Positions 1 through 8,473 of a DNA stretch of 64,000 bases are shown here, one piece after another. Within the stretch, counting starts at the first letter, position 1, and every line of letters starts with the position of its first letter. This DNA is from CAKZLS01 sp963786305 (GTDB lineage Bacteria; Pseudomonadota; Alphaproteobacteria; Rhodospirillales; Defluviicoccaceae). The notes beneath the pieces are model-generated. The model ran no database searches and was not told the origin of the DNA. It saw nothing but the letters and a program-made list of their open reading frames with translations. The DNA lies in NCBI GenBank assembly GCA_963786305.1, contig CAWAYL010000021.1, positions 62,001 through 126,000 of the forward strand. Direction: 5' to 3'. Made by a program: the position numbers and the translations under genes.

Positions 1-1
1 C

Positions 2-700
2 GTGGGCGGCCATGGTGCCGACCACATGGGGATCGTGCTTGACCTCGGGAGTGCCGGGATAGGAGGCCCATCCGTCGGTCTTGAGGGTCGCGCCGCCAGC
101 GATGTTGGCGGCGACGAAGGCGCGGATGCTTTCGGCGGAATAGTCGGCGATGGGAGCGAGGCGAAGGCGACCCGGGCCGTCACCGATGATTTCAACCGCG
201 GCGATCACCGCCATCTTGCCCTGTGGGCTGCGTCCGCCGCCACCGGCAACGGGGTCTTCCTTGGTCCGGAACGGGATCGTGGCCTCGTCGACTTCGACCA
301 GCCCCGTCAAGGGGTTGCGTTCGGGGTCGACCATCGCCCGGCGGAGTTTGGCGCACAGCAACCACGCCGTCTTGTAGGAGCCGAGTCCGAGCTGCATCTG
401 CAGTTGCGTCGCCGAGATGCCGTTGGAATGGGTCGCCATCAGATAGGCCGCCCAGAACCATATCGTGAGGTCGAGCTTGGAGCCGTGCATCACCGTCCCG
501 GCGGTGACCGACGTCTGCCGACCGCAGTCGGCGCACTCCCAGGTGGACGGCTTGGTCGAAAGGCGCCAAGCTCTGGCTCCGTCACACGCCGGGCACCGAA
601 AGCCGTCCGGCCAGCGGGCCGCGGCAAGGTATTCAACACAGGCGGCTTCGTCGGGAAAGCGGCGCTGAAACTCCGGCAGCGAACGGGGAAAGTCGGTCAT
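2..700 (-). CDS. IS1595-family (ISXO2-like) transposase, 3' end beyond window
   Basis: Reading leftwards from an ATG at 700, the frame stays open for 233 codons to the window edge, so the C-terminus is missing. The N-terminus carries a zinc-ribbon pair, CPAC at residues 37-40 and CADC about 20 residues later. A DDE-type core follows, with VEVDEA near residue 140 and LKTDGWASY near residue 210. This zinc-ribbon plus DDE layout is that of ISXO2-like IS1595-family transposases. The element borders the AT-richer 720-985 stretch. It differs clearly in sequence from the second IS1595-type transposase at 38904-39917, so the two are separate elements. Confidence 0.85.
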   Translation of the reverse strand, partial: MTDFPRSLPEFQRRFPDEAACVEYLAAARWPDGFRCPACDGARAWRLSTKPSTWECADCGRQTSVTAGTVMHGSKLDLTIWFWAAYLMATHSNGISATQLQMQLGLGSYKTAWLLCAKLRRAMVDPERNPLTGLVEVDEATIPFRTKEDPVAGGGGRSPQGKMAVIAAVEIIGDGPGRLRLAPIADYSAESIRAFVAANIAGGATLKTDGWASYPGTPEVKHDPHVVGTMAAH

Positions 701-714
701 GGCAGGGCCCTCCG

Positions 715-985
715 ATCAAAATGTTCGCTTTATGTTCTATGCGCCAAGCCTGCTCTTGTCACTACATTTCACGTTACCGGATGCAACGGGATAAGCCTTA
801 TTGCTAACTCAATCGCCTTTTCATTGTTTCTGAACGGTCGTATTTTTCCGGTGGCAGATATCCGGCTAGATGAGAAACCTAAAGCTCTGAATTGGGAGAT
901 ACTGACAACCGTCTTTACGGTCATTGCTTCTATAGCAACTGTTGCAAGCGTCATTGTCCAAATTATTCAGATGAACAATCTTTAA
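715..985 (+). other. Possible 3' remnant of a small membrane-protein gene
   Basis: This AT-richer stretch directly outside the IS1595-type transposase has an open + frame ending in a stop at 983-985. The end of the translation, NWEILTTVFTVIASIATVA followed by SVIVQIIQMNNL, looks like one membrane helix with a short polar tail. No start codon or ribosome binding site belongs to it, because the frame runs back into the antisense of the transposase. It could be the tail of a gene cut by the IS insertion or a chance frame. I do not recognise the protein. Confidence 0.2.
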
Positions 986-999
986 CGACTTTGGCCAAC

Positions 1000-1112
1000 T
1001 TCGTAGGGACTTTGGGGTCAGGTCTATCATTAAACTTCGTAGGGACTTCGGGGTCGGGTCTAGCATTGTGATCTTCGGAGCTTTGGGGTAGGGTCTAGCA
1101 TTGTACTTCCGG
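1000..1112. repeat. Degenerate GGGGTC...CTAGCATTG repeats
   Basis: Three imperfect direct copies of about 33-36 bases follow one another, each with a core like CTTCG(T)AGGGACTT(T/C)GGGGTC(A/G)GGTCTA(T/G)CATT. Related single copies lie near 3195-3220 and 3330-3355 on the other side of the IS1634-type transposase. They resemble short intergenic repeats that accumulate around transposase genes. I see no coding potential in them. Confidence 0.6.
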
Positions 1113-1125
1113 CCTTTTAGCGGGC

Positions 1126-1293
1126 TTAGGAGGCGTCTTCGTGACGGTCTTGGAGAATCAAGGCGATCGCCGCGGCGAGACTTCGCGCGCCGCCTCTTTG
1201 GCGGCCCTGACCGTTGGCTCCCGGGATTTCCGGGCAGTACGCGATGGTTCACGCGCCATCGCGTTCGAAGATCGCCGTGAAGGTGTTGCTCAT
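1126..1293 (-). pseudogene. HicB-like antitoxin, degenerate
   Basis: From ATG at 1293 the minus strand reads MSNTFTAIFERDG, then ALA-TGA (premature stop), then TIAYCPEIPGANGQGR, then RSLAAAIALILQDRHEDAS and a stop at 1126. The conserved HicB pattern (AIFERDGDWFIAYCPEIPGANGQGRT.EEAR.SLAAAI.L) is obvious. Codon 14 is TGA where the Trp-Phe region should be. Around 1185-1200 the KEAARE segment sits in another frame, which suggests two compensating indels. A purine-rich GGGAAGA stands just before the ATG. No hicA partner is visible on either side. HicB proteins neutralise HicA mRNA interferases, but this copy cannot make a full-length product. Confidence 0.7.
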
Positions 1294-1413
1294 TCTTCCC
1301 ATCCCTGAGTTTGCGGTGGTGAGAAAACGGCTTCGAAAAGCTTCGCTGGTTCAGCGCGTTACAAAGCGCGCCTGATCGGCGTGTGCCTACGGGATGGAGG
1401 GGGATTTTGCCGC

Positions 1414-3096
1414 TCAGAAGACGGCGAGGATTGTGTTAGGCTTTGAAATATCGAGCTTTTTGAAGATGTCGGCGGCGTCGGGGCGGATTTTACTGGTCTG
1501 AACAATGGTCCGGCCCTCGGCGGTATAGCGGACCGCTTTGATGGGCTCGAGAAGATCGGCGATGCGGCGCCAGGGACGCTCTGAGGCGATCTCGGCGGCG
1601 CGCTGGATCATCAGCGCCAGCACGCACAGCTTGACGTGGGCGACGATCCGCCGCGGCGTCCAGTGGAACATGGGCCGCACCTGCAGGCCGGTGGTCTTCA
1701 TCCTGCGGAAGCAGCTCTCGATGATCCACATGCCCTTGTAGCCGAGGGCGATGTCGGCGACCGAGAGGGTATCGTCGTTGGTGGTGAGCACGAACTTGCC
1801 GTCGAGATGCTCGGCGCGGCGCACCTTGTCGCGGTCGATATAGGGCCGGCCGTGGTCGTCCTGGCTGAGATAGGGGCCGAAGCGTTTGGAGGCGAGAAGC
1901 CGGCACGCCGCCTTGGGATGGTCGGTGCGCAGGGCGTGCAGCTCGGCCTGGAGGGTGTCCAGGATCTCGGTGCGATGGCGCTTCTGCTTTTCCGCCTCCT
2001 CGTCGTTGCGGCAGAGGATATAGCGGCGCCGACGCTCGCCCCCACCCCCTTTGGCACCGATGATCACCTCCTTGGCGCGCAGGGTGGGGGCGATGTCGGC
2101 GTAGCGGCCGGGATGCGACAGGACCGCGTCCCTGACCTCCTTGAGGCGTCGGATCGGGGTCGCCAGGATATACGTGCCGGCGCCCCGGCTCAGTTCTTCG
2201 AGATTGGCCTTCGAGTACAGCCCGGCATCGCCGACGAACAGTGTGCGCCCGAGCCGCATCCCCCGCAAATCCTCCTTAATCGTCTGCACGGTCTTGACGT
2301 CGGGGGTGTCGCCGGGGAACACCCACGAGCGCACCGGCACGCCATCGCGTGTCACCGCCAGGGCGATGACCACCTGCGGGTCGTTGTCTCGGCCTTCCTT
2401 GCTGTGGCCGCGCTGGCGCAGCGGATCGAAGCTGAGACCGCGCCACTGTTCATCGGCCGTGTCCTCCTCGTCGCACTCGAACCAGGCGGTGGTGCCGTCG
2501 TAAAACACCAGGTCCACGTCGAGCTTGAACAGGTCGACCGCGTTCCAGAACACTTCCTGCTCGATGGCATCGCCATGCTCGGCCAACACATCGAGTGCGC
2601 GATAGAGCTGGCCGAGGCCCAGATCGCGGGCTTCCGGCAACCACACCCGATCGCGCCAGCGCTGATAACAGGCGAGCTTGGACCCCGGTCGATCCAGCCG
2701 CTGCACCGCCATCGCCAGTAACGCCGCCGCGTGCGGCGCCTTCAGCTTGTTGTCGCCCACTCGCGCGGCGATGGCGGCGGCAATCCCCAGCTTCGCCCAC
2801 AACGCCTTGGCCACATGCACCACGCCGAGCGCGAAGCAAGCCTCGATTTCGATGTCGACGCCGGCCGGCGCCTCGACCACCGGCCCACCGCCGTCCTCGG
2901 CCAGCACCCGGCGGATGCTCCGCGCCAGCCGTTCCAGGGCGGCCTTGTCGAGCCGATCGGCACGGCCGAAGCTGTGCACCACCTTGGCTTCCACATAGCC
3001 CTTGTCGGGATCGCGCACGTTCTCGGCGAGCGCGTAATAGCGCACCACCGAGCCGTCCTTGTTCCGCCGCTGTGTCGTCCGCAGGTACATGCCCAT
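1414..3096 (-). CDS. IS1634-family transposase
   Basis: This is a complete 560-residue IS4-superfamily DDE transposase of the IS1634 type. Family features include the N-terminal MYLRTTQRRNKDGSVVRYYA region and the first catalytic-type aspartate region DLVFYDGTTAWFE near residue 200. A second acidic block, TLFVGDAGLYSKANLEEL, lies near residue 285, and the C-terminal segment ALGYKGMWIIESCFRRMKT holds the last acidic residue. The length is normal for the family and I see no frameshift, so the enzyme may be active. Its start codon lies within an 8-base inverted repeat. GGGGTC-type short repeats flank the gene on both sides. Confidence 0.9.
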   Translation of the reverse strand: MGMYLRTTQRRNKDGSVVRYYALAENVRDPDKGYVEAKVVHSFGRADRLDKAALERLARSIRRVLAEDGGGPVVEAPAGVDIEIEACFALGVVHVAKALWAKLGIAAAIAARVGDNKLKAPHAAALLAMAVQRLDRPGSKLACYQRWRDRVWLPEARDLGLGQLYRALDVLAEHGDAIEQEVFWNAVDLFKLDVDLVFYDGTTAWFECDEEDTADEQWRGLSFDPLRQRGHSKEGRDNDPQVVIALAVTRDGVPVRSWVFPGDTPDVKTVQTIKEDLRGMRLGRTLFVGDAGLYSKANLEELSRGAGTYILATPIRRLKEVRDAVLSHPGRYADIAPTLRAKEVIIGAKGGGGERRRRYILCRNDEEAEKQKRHRTEILDTLQAELHALRTDHPKAACRLLASKRFGPYLSQDDHGRPYIDRDKVRRAEHLDGKFVLTTNDDTLSVADIALGYKGMWIIESCFRRMKTTGLQVRPMFHWTPRRIVAHVKLCVLALMIQRAAEIASERPWRRIADLLEPIKAVRYTAEGRTIVQTSKIRPDAADIFKKLDISKPNTILAVF

Positions 3097-3111
3097 GAAT
3101 ATAGCATGTAC
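3085..3111 (-). promoter_or_regulatory. Hairpin enclosing the IS1634 transposase start codon
   Basis: GTACATGC (3085-3092) and GCATGTAC (3104-3111) form a perfect 8-base inverted repeat. The transposase ATG at 3094-3096 lies in the 11-base loop, and the next codons make up one arm. In the mRNA this could fold over the initiation region and limit transposase translation, as known for other insertion sequences. That role is inference. Confidence 0.4.
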
Positions 3112-3677
3112 ACCCGGGGTTCCGGGGACATGTTATTTAATTGCCATCCGCCCACGCGAGATCAACAATATGTCCCCAGCGTTGCGGTCTCGATAAGGGG
3201 TCAGGGCTAGCAATGTAGCAAACCGAAATAAGGGTTCAGCCGTAACAGCAAAGCGAAATCCGGGTTTGCCCGAAGCGGGGAAAAAGCCGCGACGCTACCG
3301 CTTCTCGAATTCTCTTCCGCCCAGCTTTGGGGTCTGGTCCATCGTTGTATGTTCACAGAAGGCAGAAACCGGCGGAATAGTACAATGATCGGCTCGAGCC
3401 AAAAGATCCTGCCCCGTTGGTCGCGAGATCTTCCGGGGCGTTCGCATTCAGCATCCCGCCCCGGAAATCCCCCACTTAACAATCTTGCCTAACATGGGTC
3501 GCTGAGACTACCCAACTGGATACTCTCTGCACGGGGCATACAGATGGCATACACATCTCAAGGAATTTCAAAAAAAACCTTGGGATCACGGTGGATCTAC
3601 CCGAATGGGAGGGTTCCTCCGACAAACCGGGAAAAATCCCTCGAGGAGAGAGCGAACGTCCACCGCACGGCCGGCAA
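3112..3677. other. Intergenic region without a supportable gene
   Basis: About 570 bases lie between the IS1634 transposase and the stop of the large regulator. It holds GGGGACAT...ATGTCCCC inverted motifs (about 3127-3178), degenerate GGGGTC-type repeats near 3195 and 3330, and a short direct repeat GGCATACA(G/C)AT near 3535-3557. I see no convincing coding sequence, RNA gene or standard terminator. Confidence 0.5.
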
Positions 3678-6600
3678 TTAGCCGATATGCTTCCACTTGC
3701 CTTTGATTTGATCGAGCGCGACAGTGAGGCGCTTGCTCAGCACCTCGGAGGGGGCTCCCACGTTCAAGCCCCGATGGTAACTCTCGACGGCCTTGTCCGG
3801 GCGACCGTTTGCCTCCCAGTAGCGACCGAATTCGTGAAAGAAACGCGTGAGCTTGATGGAGATCTGATCGCGAGCCGAACTCGCCCAAGGTTCGTCGGAA
3901 AGGTGTTCGAGAAACGCGCCTCGATGCACATTGAGGATCCGGTTCTCAAGCCCCTCCACTTCGTCGGTACCCACACGCGGCGAAACACCGTTCATTGCTT
4001 TCGACGCCCGCTCCATGAGGTCATCGAGAGCCCACACATCGACCCAGCACACGTTCGCGGACAGGCTGACGCGGCTTTCACTGCGCTCAAGAACGCCTTC
4101 CACCTGCAATAGCTTCCTGAGACGGTGCAAGGTGACATCGAAGGCGTGCGCGGCGGCATCGCCCTCGGCGTCGGGCCACAATGCATCTTGGAGTCGTTCG
4201 ATGCTGACACCGCGGCCGCCAAAAGCCACCAGGGCCTTCAGCAGATCCAGTGGCTTTCGCTGGGCCTTACCCCGAAACGCAAGCGGCTGTTCTCTCCGGG
4301 ACACCGCGAAGCCGCCGAGCGTTTCTACGGTCAGTGGCCACGGCCACGCCTCCAGGTGGCTCGGCGGTGTCCGTGGCCTCAGGTCACGCGCGCGAGCGAG
4401 CGTCCGCACGTATTCGACCTCAATTCCGGCCTCCAGAGCGAGGACGCAGAGTTCAGCCATCTGCTCAGGGAGCCAGAATTCGGTTGTTCTCAGGTCATGG
4501 GCTTTGGCGCTGGCGAACGCTTGGCGCAACATCTCGAGGCACCGGCTCCGATCGCCCGTCCGGCGCGCCAGATCGGCCTCGACGAACGCCTTCGTTACTT
4601 GAACCGGGATGACGCTTCCATGGGGATCGATGGCGTCCATCGCCGCCAAATGGAATTCGGCCTTGCGGACATCGCCCGTTTCGATGGCGACATTCGCGAC
4701 GGCGGTGTGGGTGAGCAGACCGAACAGATCTCCCATCCTGTCGGCGTAGTTCAATGCCCACTCCATATGCTCCCGCGCCACGGCTGGCTCGCCCTCCAAT
4801 AGCTTGTTCCAGCCAAAGTGGTAATGATAGGTCCATCGAAGAGGGTAGCTTTGCTGCCAATCAGATGAGGACGGGCCGGCGTTCAGCATCGTGGAGACAC
4901 GAGAGAGGATTTCGCGGCTCCGGTTCACGTCGCTGCTGCCGAGAGCGCATGCCAATGCCTGATGAAGGACGAGGATCTCCATCCCGAAGGCGCCCGAGTC
5001 CCGGATGGCGCCGGTGGCTTCCTTCTCCGACTGCCGGCAGTCGTCAAACGAAGCCGTCAACCAAGAAAACAGCATCCTCACCACGTGGAAAAGTATCCAG
5101 GTCTGGGGAGCACAGTCGCGTCGGCTGTTGGGACGCATGACCTCGAGGATCATCTCGGCCTTGGAATAGTCGCTCCAGCAGCACAGGCACACGATCAAAG
5201 AGGATCCCGCGGATGCGCGGGGCGCCAGATCCATGGGTTCTTGGACAATCCGGACAAGATGGTCCGCCAAAACGGGAAGGTCGGGATCGCAGATACGGCG
5301 ATGCACCATGGCAAGGACAATGTTGCTCAAAACCTTGGTTTCGATCTCCCTGCTGGGGAACCGCGGGTGACGGCGGCGCAACGCCTTGAAATCATCGATA
5401 CAGCGGTCAAACGGACCGAAATCCACCCAAGCCGCGACGATGGCATCAACCCTCGCCGACCACGCGAGGTACTGACCGGCTGCATCGTTCCGCTGCTGGA
5501 ACAACGCAAACGACCTCTCCAAACGCTCCAGCGCCGGCGCAAATTCGATCCCGATCCGTGTCACCCCGTCCCAATATAGCAGATCCGGACTTTGATCCCT
5601 GAGGTCTTCGGGAATACAGCGGACCCAGCCGGCGAGCGTCTGGATCCGCGCCGCGGCCATCAGTCTCGGCGCGTGGCCGCAGAGCAGCCGAGAGAGGCCC
5701 GGCCATTCCTGCGACGCAATCAGAAGCTCGGCTGCCGCCTCGATATGGCCGGCCGCTTCGAGCAGGTTGGCGGCCTTGGTTCGTAACGCCTTCAGGCAGT
5801 CCGACGATAGTAAAGCTTCCGCGCGTTTCTGGAGAAACGCCCTAAACAGCGGATGGTATTCATAGATGGGCTGACGTCCGCTCAACTGATGGGTAAAGAA
5901 GTTGTCCCGGCTGAGCCGCGTCAGGATTTTCTCGGCATCCGGATTGGCGGTCATCGCTTCCGCCTGGGACACGGTCATCTCGGGCAAGAACGCGGATCGA
6001 AGCAGAAAACTCTCTCCCGAGGCGCCCACCTTCCGAAACACTTCGGTCGCGAAATAATCGAAAAGCTTCCGTGTCGGCACGTCATGCGGATTGCGACGCA
6101 CCGTGTCCACGTGATCGGCAGCCGCTGTCATCAAGACAATCCCGGCAATCCACCCTTGCGTCACCGATAGGACGTCTTGCGCCCGACCGGGCGCATTGGC
6201 TTTCTGCCCGCCAAGGTCGAAAAACTCTTCGACCTCCGCCTTGGTGAAGCGCAAATCGTCCCAGCCAATCACCGCCATCTCGCGTCTCGCCAGAAACCCA
6301 CTGAACTCGGAGGGCGGCTCGGAGCGACTGATCAGAATAGCGTGACTGCCTGGCGGTAGCTCGGAAAGCCCTTCACGAAGAAGGCGATAGAACGGCGAAT
6401 CCGCCGGTGCGTGCTGAACGTTATCGAAAACGATCATCACCGGCGATGCTCGCCGTGCGAAAACATCGCGGAAGAACCGCCGGGCAAACACCTCGAGGCC
6501 GGGTACGAACTCGGGAGCGTATTCCGGCGGAAGCACACGCCGTGAACTTCGCGTCAATGACTTCACGGCAAGACGCAAGAAATGGAACAGAGCGGCCGGG

Positions 6601-6818
6601 TCACCGTCGTCGCGGTCCACCTGATACCACAAACAACGCGTTTTCTTTTTGTGGACATAGTCTGCGACAAGGGTGGTCTTACCGCACCCGGCCGGCCCCG
6701 AAATCCAAGTCAGCTTGTGTCCGCTGGCATGATCGAGGCGCGCCAGAAGCCGGCTGCGTGTGACTATCGTGCCAACGCCGGGAGTCGTGATCTTTGCGAA
6801 GCTTAGTGCCTCGCCCAT
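3678..6818 (-). CDS. MalT-like ATPase transcriptional regulator with C-terminal SARP-type DNA-binding and BTAD region
   Basis: This is a 1046-residue regulator. ATG 6818 is chosen over the upstream in-frame ATG at 6959 because a GGGGGG tract sits about five bases before it. Residues 41-49 hold a Walker A, GPAGCGKTT, with VMIVFDNVQHA as the Walker B-like region, as in MalT/LuxR-type STAND ATPases. A long helical TPR-like middle follows. The last ~220 residues start with LTVETLGGFAVSRREQPL and include KPLDLLKALVAFGGRGVSIE, the OmpR-type winged helix found in SARP proteins. After this comes a bacterial-transcriptional-activator-like helical repeat with VESYHRGL. The usual LuxR-type C-terminal HTH is therefore replaced by a SARP-type module. 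No partner gene adjoins it, and its target and inducer are unknown. Confidence 0.85.
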   Translation of the reverse strand: MGEALSFAKITTPGVGTIVTRSRLLARLDHASGHKLTWISGPAGCGKTTLVADYVHKKKTRCLWYQVDRDDGDPAALFHFLRLAVKSLTRSSRRVLPPEYAPEFVPGLEVFARRFFRDVFARRASPVMIVFDNVQHAPADSPFYRLLREGLSELPPGSHAILISRSEPPSEFSGFLARREMAVIGWDDLRFTKAEVEEFFDLGGQKANAPGRAQDVLSVTQGWIAGIVLMTAAADHVDTVRRNPHDVPTRKLFDYFATEVFRKVGASGESFLLRSAFLPEMTVSQAEAMTANPDAEKILTRLSRDNFFTHQLSGRQPIYEYHPLFRAFLQKRAEALLSSDCLKALRTKAANLLEAAGHIEAAAELLIASQEWPGLSRLLCGHAPRLMAAARIQTLAGWVRCIPEDLRDQSPDLLYWDGVTRIGIEFAPALERLERSFALFQQRNDAAGQYLAWSARVDAIVAAWVDFGPFDRCIDDFKALRRRHPRFPSREIETKVLSNIVLAMVHRRICDPDLPVLADHLVRIVQEPMDLAPRASAGSSLIVCLCCWSDYSKAEMILEVMRPNSRRDCAPQTWILFHVVRMLFSWLTASFDDCRQSEKEATGAIRDSGAFGMEILVLHQALACALGSSDVNRSREILSRVSTMLNAGPSSSDWQQSYPLRWTYHYHFGWNKLLEGEPAVAREHMEWALNYADRMGDLFGLLTHTAVANVAIETGDVRKAEFHLAAMDAIDPHGSVIPVQVTKAFVEADLARRTGDRSRCLEMLRQAFASAKAHDLRTTEFWLPEQMAELCVLALEAGIEVEYVRTLARARDLRPRTPPSHLEAWPWPLTVETLGGFAVSRREQPLAFRGKAQRKPLDLLKALVAFGGRGVSIERLQDALWPDAEGDAAAHAFDVTLHRLRKLLQVEGVLERSESRVSLSANVCWVDVWALDDLMERASKAMNGVSPRVGTDEVEGLENRILNVHRGAFLEHLSDEPWASSARDQISIKLTRFFHEFGRYWEANGRPDKAVESYHRGLNVGAPSEVLSKRLTVALDQIKGKWKHIG

Positions 6819-7194
6819 AGTCGCCCCCCAGTGACCTGTTCTCGAATTCAGATCCCGCTCAAGTGTGAACGCCGCATGTGGATGCGTCGCTTCACAATGA
6901 TGCGGCAACCCAACTCTACGCAGAGCCCTTCCCTTGCGTAGCGTATCGATCAAAAGCAAACCTAAACTGCAACGCGAAGGTGGCCAAGTGACTTAAGCGA
7001 CATGTGCCGAGGCCGCTCAGAAGTGGCTGCCCTGGGTTGTATTCGGCGTCGCCGTCCTCGTTTTCCTTTGGCGCCTGTACGGGGATTAGGTTTTCGCGCT
7101 AAAAACACGGCCCATGGCCCACCCATCAGGCGGTTTGGCAAGCGGGAATGTACGTCCCTGTCGGCGAGCGTTGGTGTCGGTCTTTGGAGCGGGC

Positions 7195-7353
7195 TTACGA
7201 AACGTACGGCCGACCGGCCTTCTGCTTGGCCACGAGATCGACGATCTCGTCGTCGCTGAGATCACCGAGGTCGACGAGCGCCGTCGCCCACTCCTGGACG
7301 TCCGTCCAGTCGTGGCGGTAGAGCACGCGGCCCATGTCCTTGGTGTCGTGCAT
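7195..7353 (-). CDS. Small acidic hypothetical protein (52 aa)
   Basis: An ATG at 7353 opens a 52-codon frame ending in TAA at 7195-7197. The product starts MHDTKDMGRVLYRHDWTDVQ and ends VDLVAKQKAGRPYVS. It is acidic, predicted largely helical, and has no membrane segment or signal peptide. The composition is protein-like and its codons use G/C at third positions, but the ribosome binding site is weak. I do not recognise a family. A palindromic ATACCCC/GGGGTAT site lies about 135 bases upstream. Confidence 0.4.
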   Translation of the reverse strand: MHDTKDMGRVLYRHDWTDVQEWATALVDLGDLSDDEIVDLVAKQKAGRPYVS

Positions 7354-7485
7354 TGCAATTGACTCTGCGAAAGAGCCCCCCGCGGTTTAAGCCGGGCGAT
7401 GACAAAGAGAGGGACAAGACGGCCCGAGGGTTTCCGCGCAATAAGGGATGAAGATCCAAATGTTGCGAGTAACTGCAACCGCCAC

Positions 7486-7503
7486 ATACCCCATGTGGGG
7501 TAT
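7486..7503. promoter_or_regulatory. Perfect palindrome ATACCCCA-TG-TGGGGTAT, operator-like
   Basis: Two 8-base arms are separated by two bases. The TACCCC...GGGGTA arrangement resembles operators of CsoR/RcnR-type metal sensors. No sensor, efflux or metal-protein gene is visible close by; the nearest minus-strand gene downstream is the small gene at 7195-7353. The regulator is unknown. Confidence 0.35.
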
Positions 7504-7725
7504 AATGCCAAGCGCAAACACGATCTTGTCGTGACCTCTGAGTGTCGTTCTCGCGTTACCTCCCGCTTTTCCTTCGATTGCGTTTGGCGGCTTCACCGCC
7601 CGTTGCCCAACAGCCTCCATATCGATGACACCCTCGTGGTCATACGTGTGTGGGTGCGCGTCGGAGGCATGGGGACAATTCGAGCGTGCGCCTCGAGCGA
7701 TCAACGGACGGCGTTTCCCGTTTGC

Positions 7726-8241
7726 TCAGAATACGCTCTTCAGCACCACGATCATGAAAACGGTATAGACGGCGAGGCCGGCAAACAGCCATATGGCCGG
7801 CGACAACCAGGGATAGGCATGCTTGACCTCTTCCTTAACCCTCGTGATCAGCTCCGGCCAAGTGTAGGAAACGAAGTCACCCTGGGACATCATGTGAACG
7901 ATCTTGCCGTTGCCGTCGACCACGGGAACGTGGCGGAAACGCTCGTTGGACATCTGACGCAACCAGTCGATGACATCGTCGGAGGCCATCGCCACCCGGA
8001 TCTCGGTGGTCATGACATCGGCCAGGTTCGTTTCCTTCGGATCCTTGCCGCGGGCCACGACGCGGCGCAGAAGATCGCGCTCGGTAAAAATACCGGCGAC
8101 GCCTCCGTTGTCACCGACCACGGCGACGGAGCCGAAATTCTTGTCGTTCATCGCGGCGACGGCACTGAAAACGGTATCGCTTCCCATGGCGGTCAGCGGC
8201 TTGGACTTGGACTTGAACTCTGGCCTGTCTTGAATCTGCAC
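7726..8241 (-). CDS. CBS-domain protein with C-terminal membrane anchor
   Basis: About 171 residues. The frame could open at a TTG at 8247, but GGGAGG lies only two bases before it. GTG at 8241 sits eight bases after the same GGAGG and is the better start. Two CBS motifs are visible: FGSVAVVGDNGGVAGIFTER near residues 40-55, and FRHVPVVDGNGKIVHMMSQG near residues 105-125. One hydrophobic segment, AIWLFAGLAVYTVFMIVVL, follows at the C-terminus, so the CBS pair probably faces the cytoplasm at the inner membrane. CBS pairs usually bind adenine nucleotides. A second, soluble CBS gene lies at 10527-11120. Confidence 0.8.
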   Translation of the reverse strand: MQIQDRPEFKSKSKPLTAMGSDTVFSAVAAMNDKNFGSVAVVGDNGGVAGIFTERDLLRRVVARGKDPKETNLADVMTTEIRVAMASDDVIDWLRQMSNERFRHVPVVDGNGKIVHMMSQGDFVSYTWPELITRVKEEVKHAYPWLSPAIWLFAGLAVYTVFMIVVLKSVF

Positions 8242-8473
8242 GATCAATTCCTCCCTGCCATCAACGGCAGTTTGCGGTTAGGGTGTAAGCGTCGCCGGGA
8301 CATCTGCTTCGAAATTGTTTGTCCGACACAAACCGGCGTTCAGTGGCTCTTGTACGTTCGCCTGTTGGCTAAGGGATCACATTGAACTTGACAAACGTGT
8401 GAGTCGGCTGTGCGGCGCGCCTTTCGACGATGGACAGGCCCGCCGTCGGTGGACGGGCGCGGGGAGGTTGGCG

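Noticed and set aside
2..985. 327-codon + strand frame
   Set aside because: It runs antisense to the clear IS1595-type transposase and has no gene-like start; only its tail after ~715 might be a remnant.
7003..7086. Membrane-helix-like reading ending LPWVVFGVAVLVFLWRLYGD on the + strand
   Set aside because: The frame is bounded upstream by TAA at 6994-6996 and contains no start codon.
7387..7704. 105-codon minus frame between the small gene and the CBS gene
   Set aside because: No ribosome binding site, mixed composition and no domain; probably intergenic.
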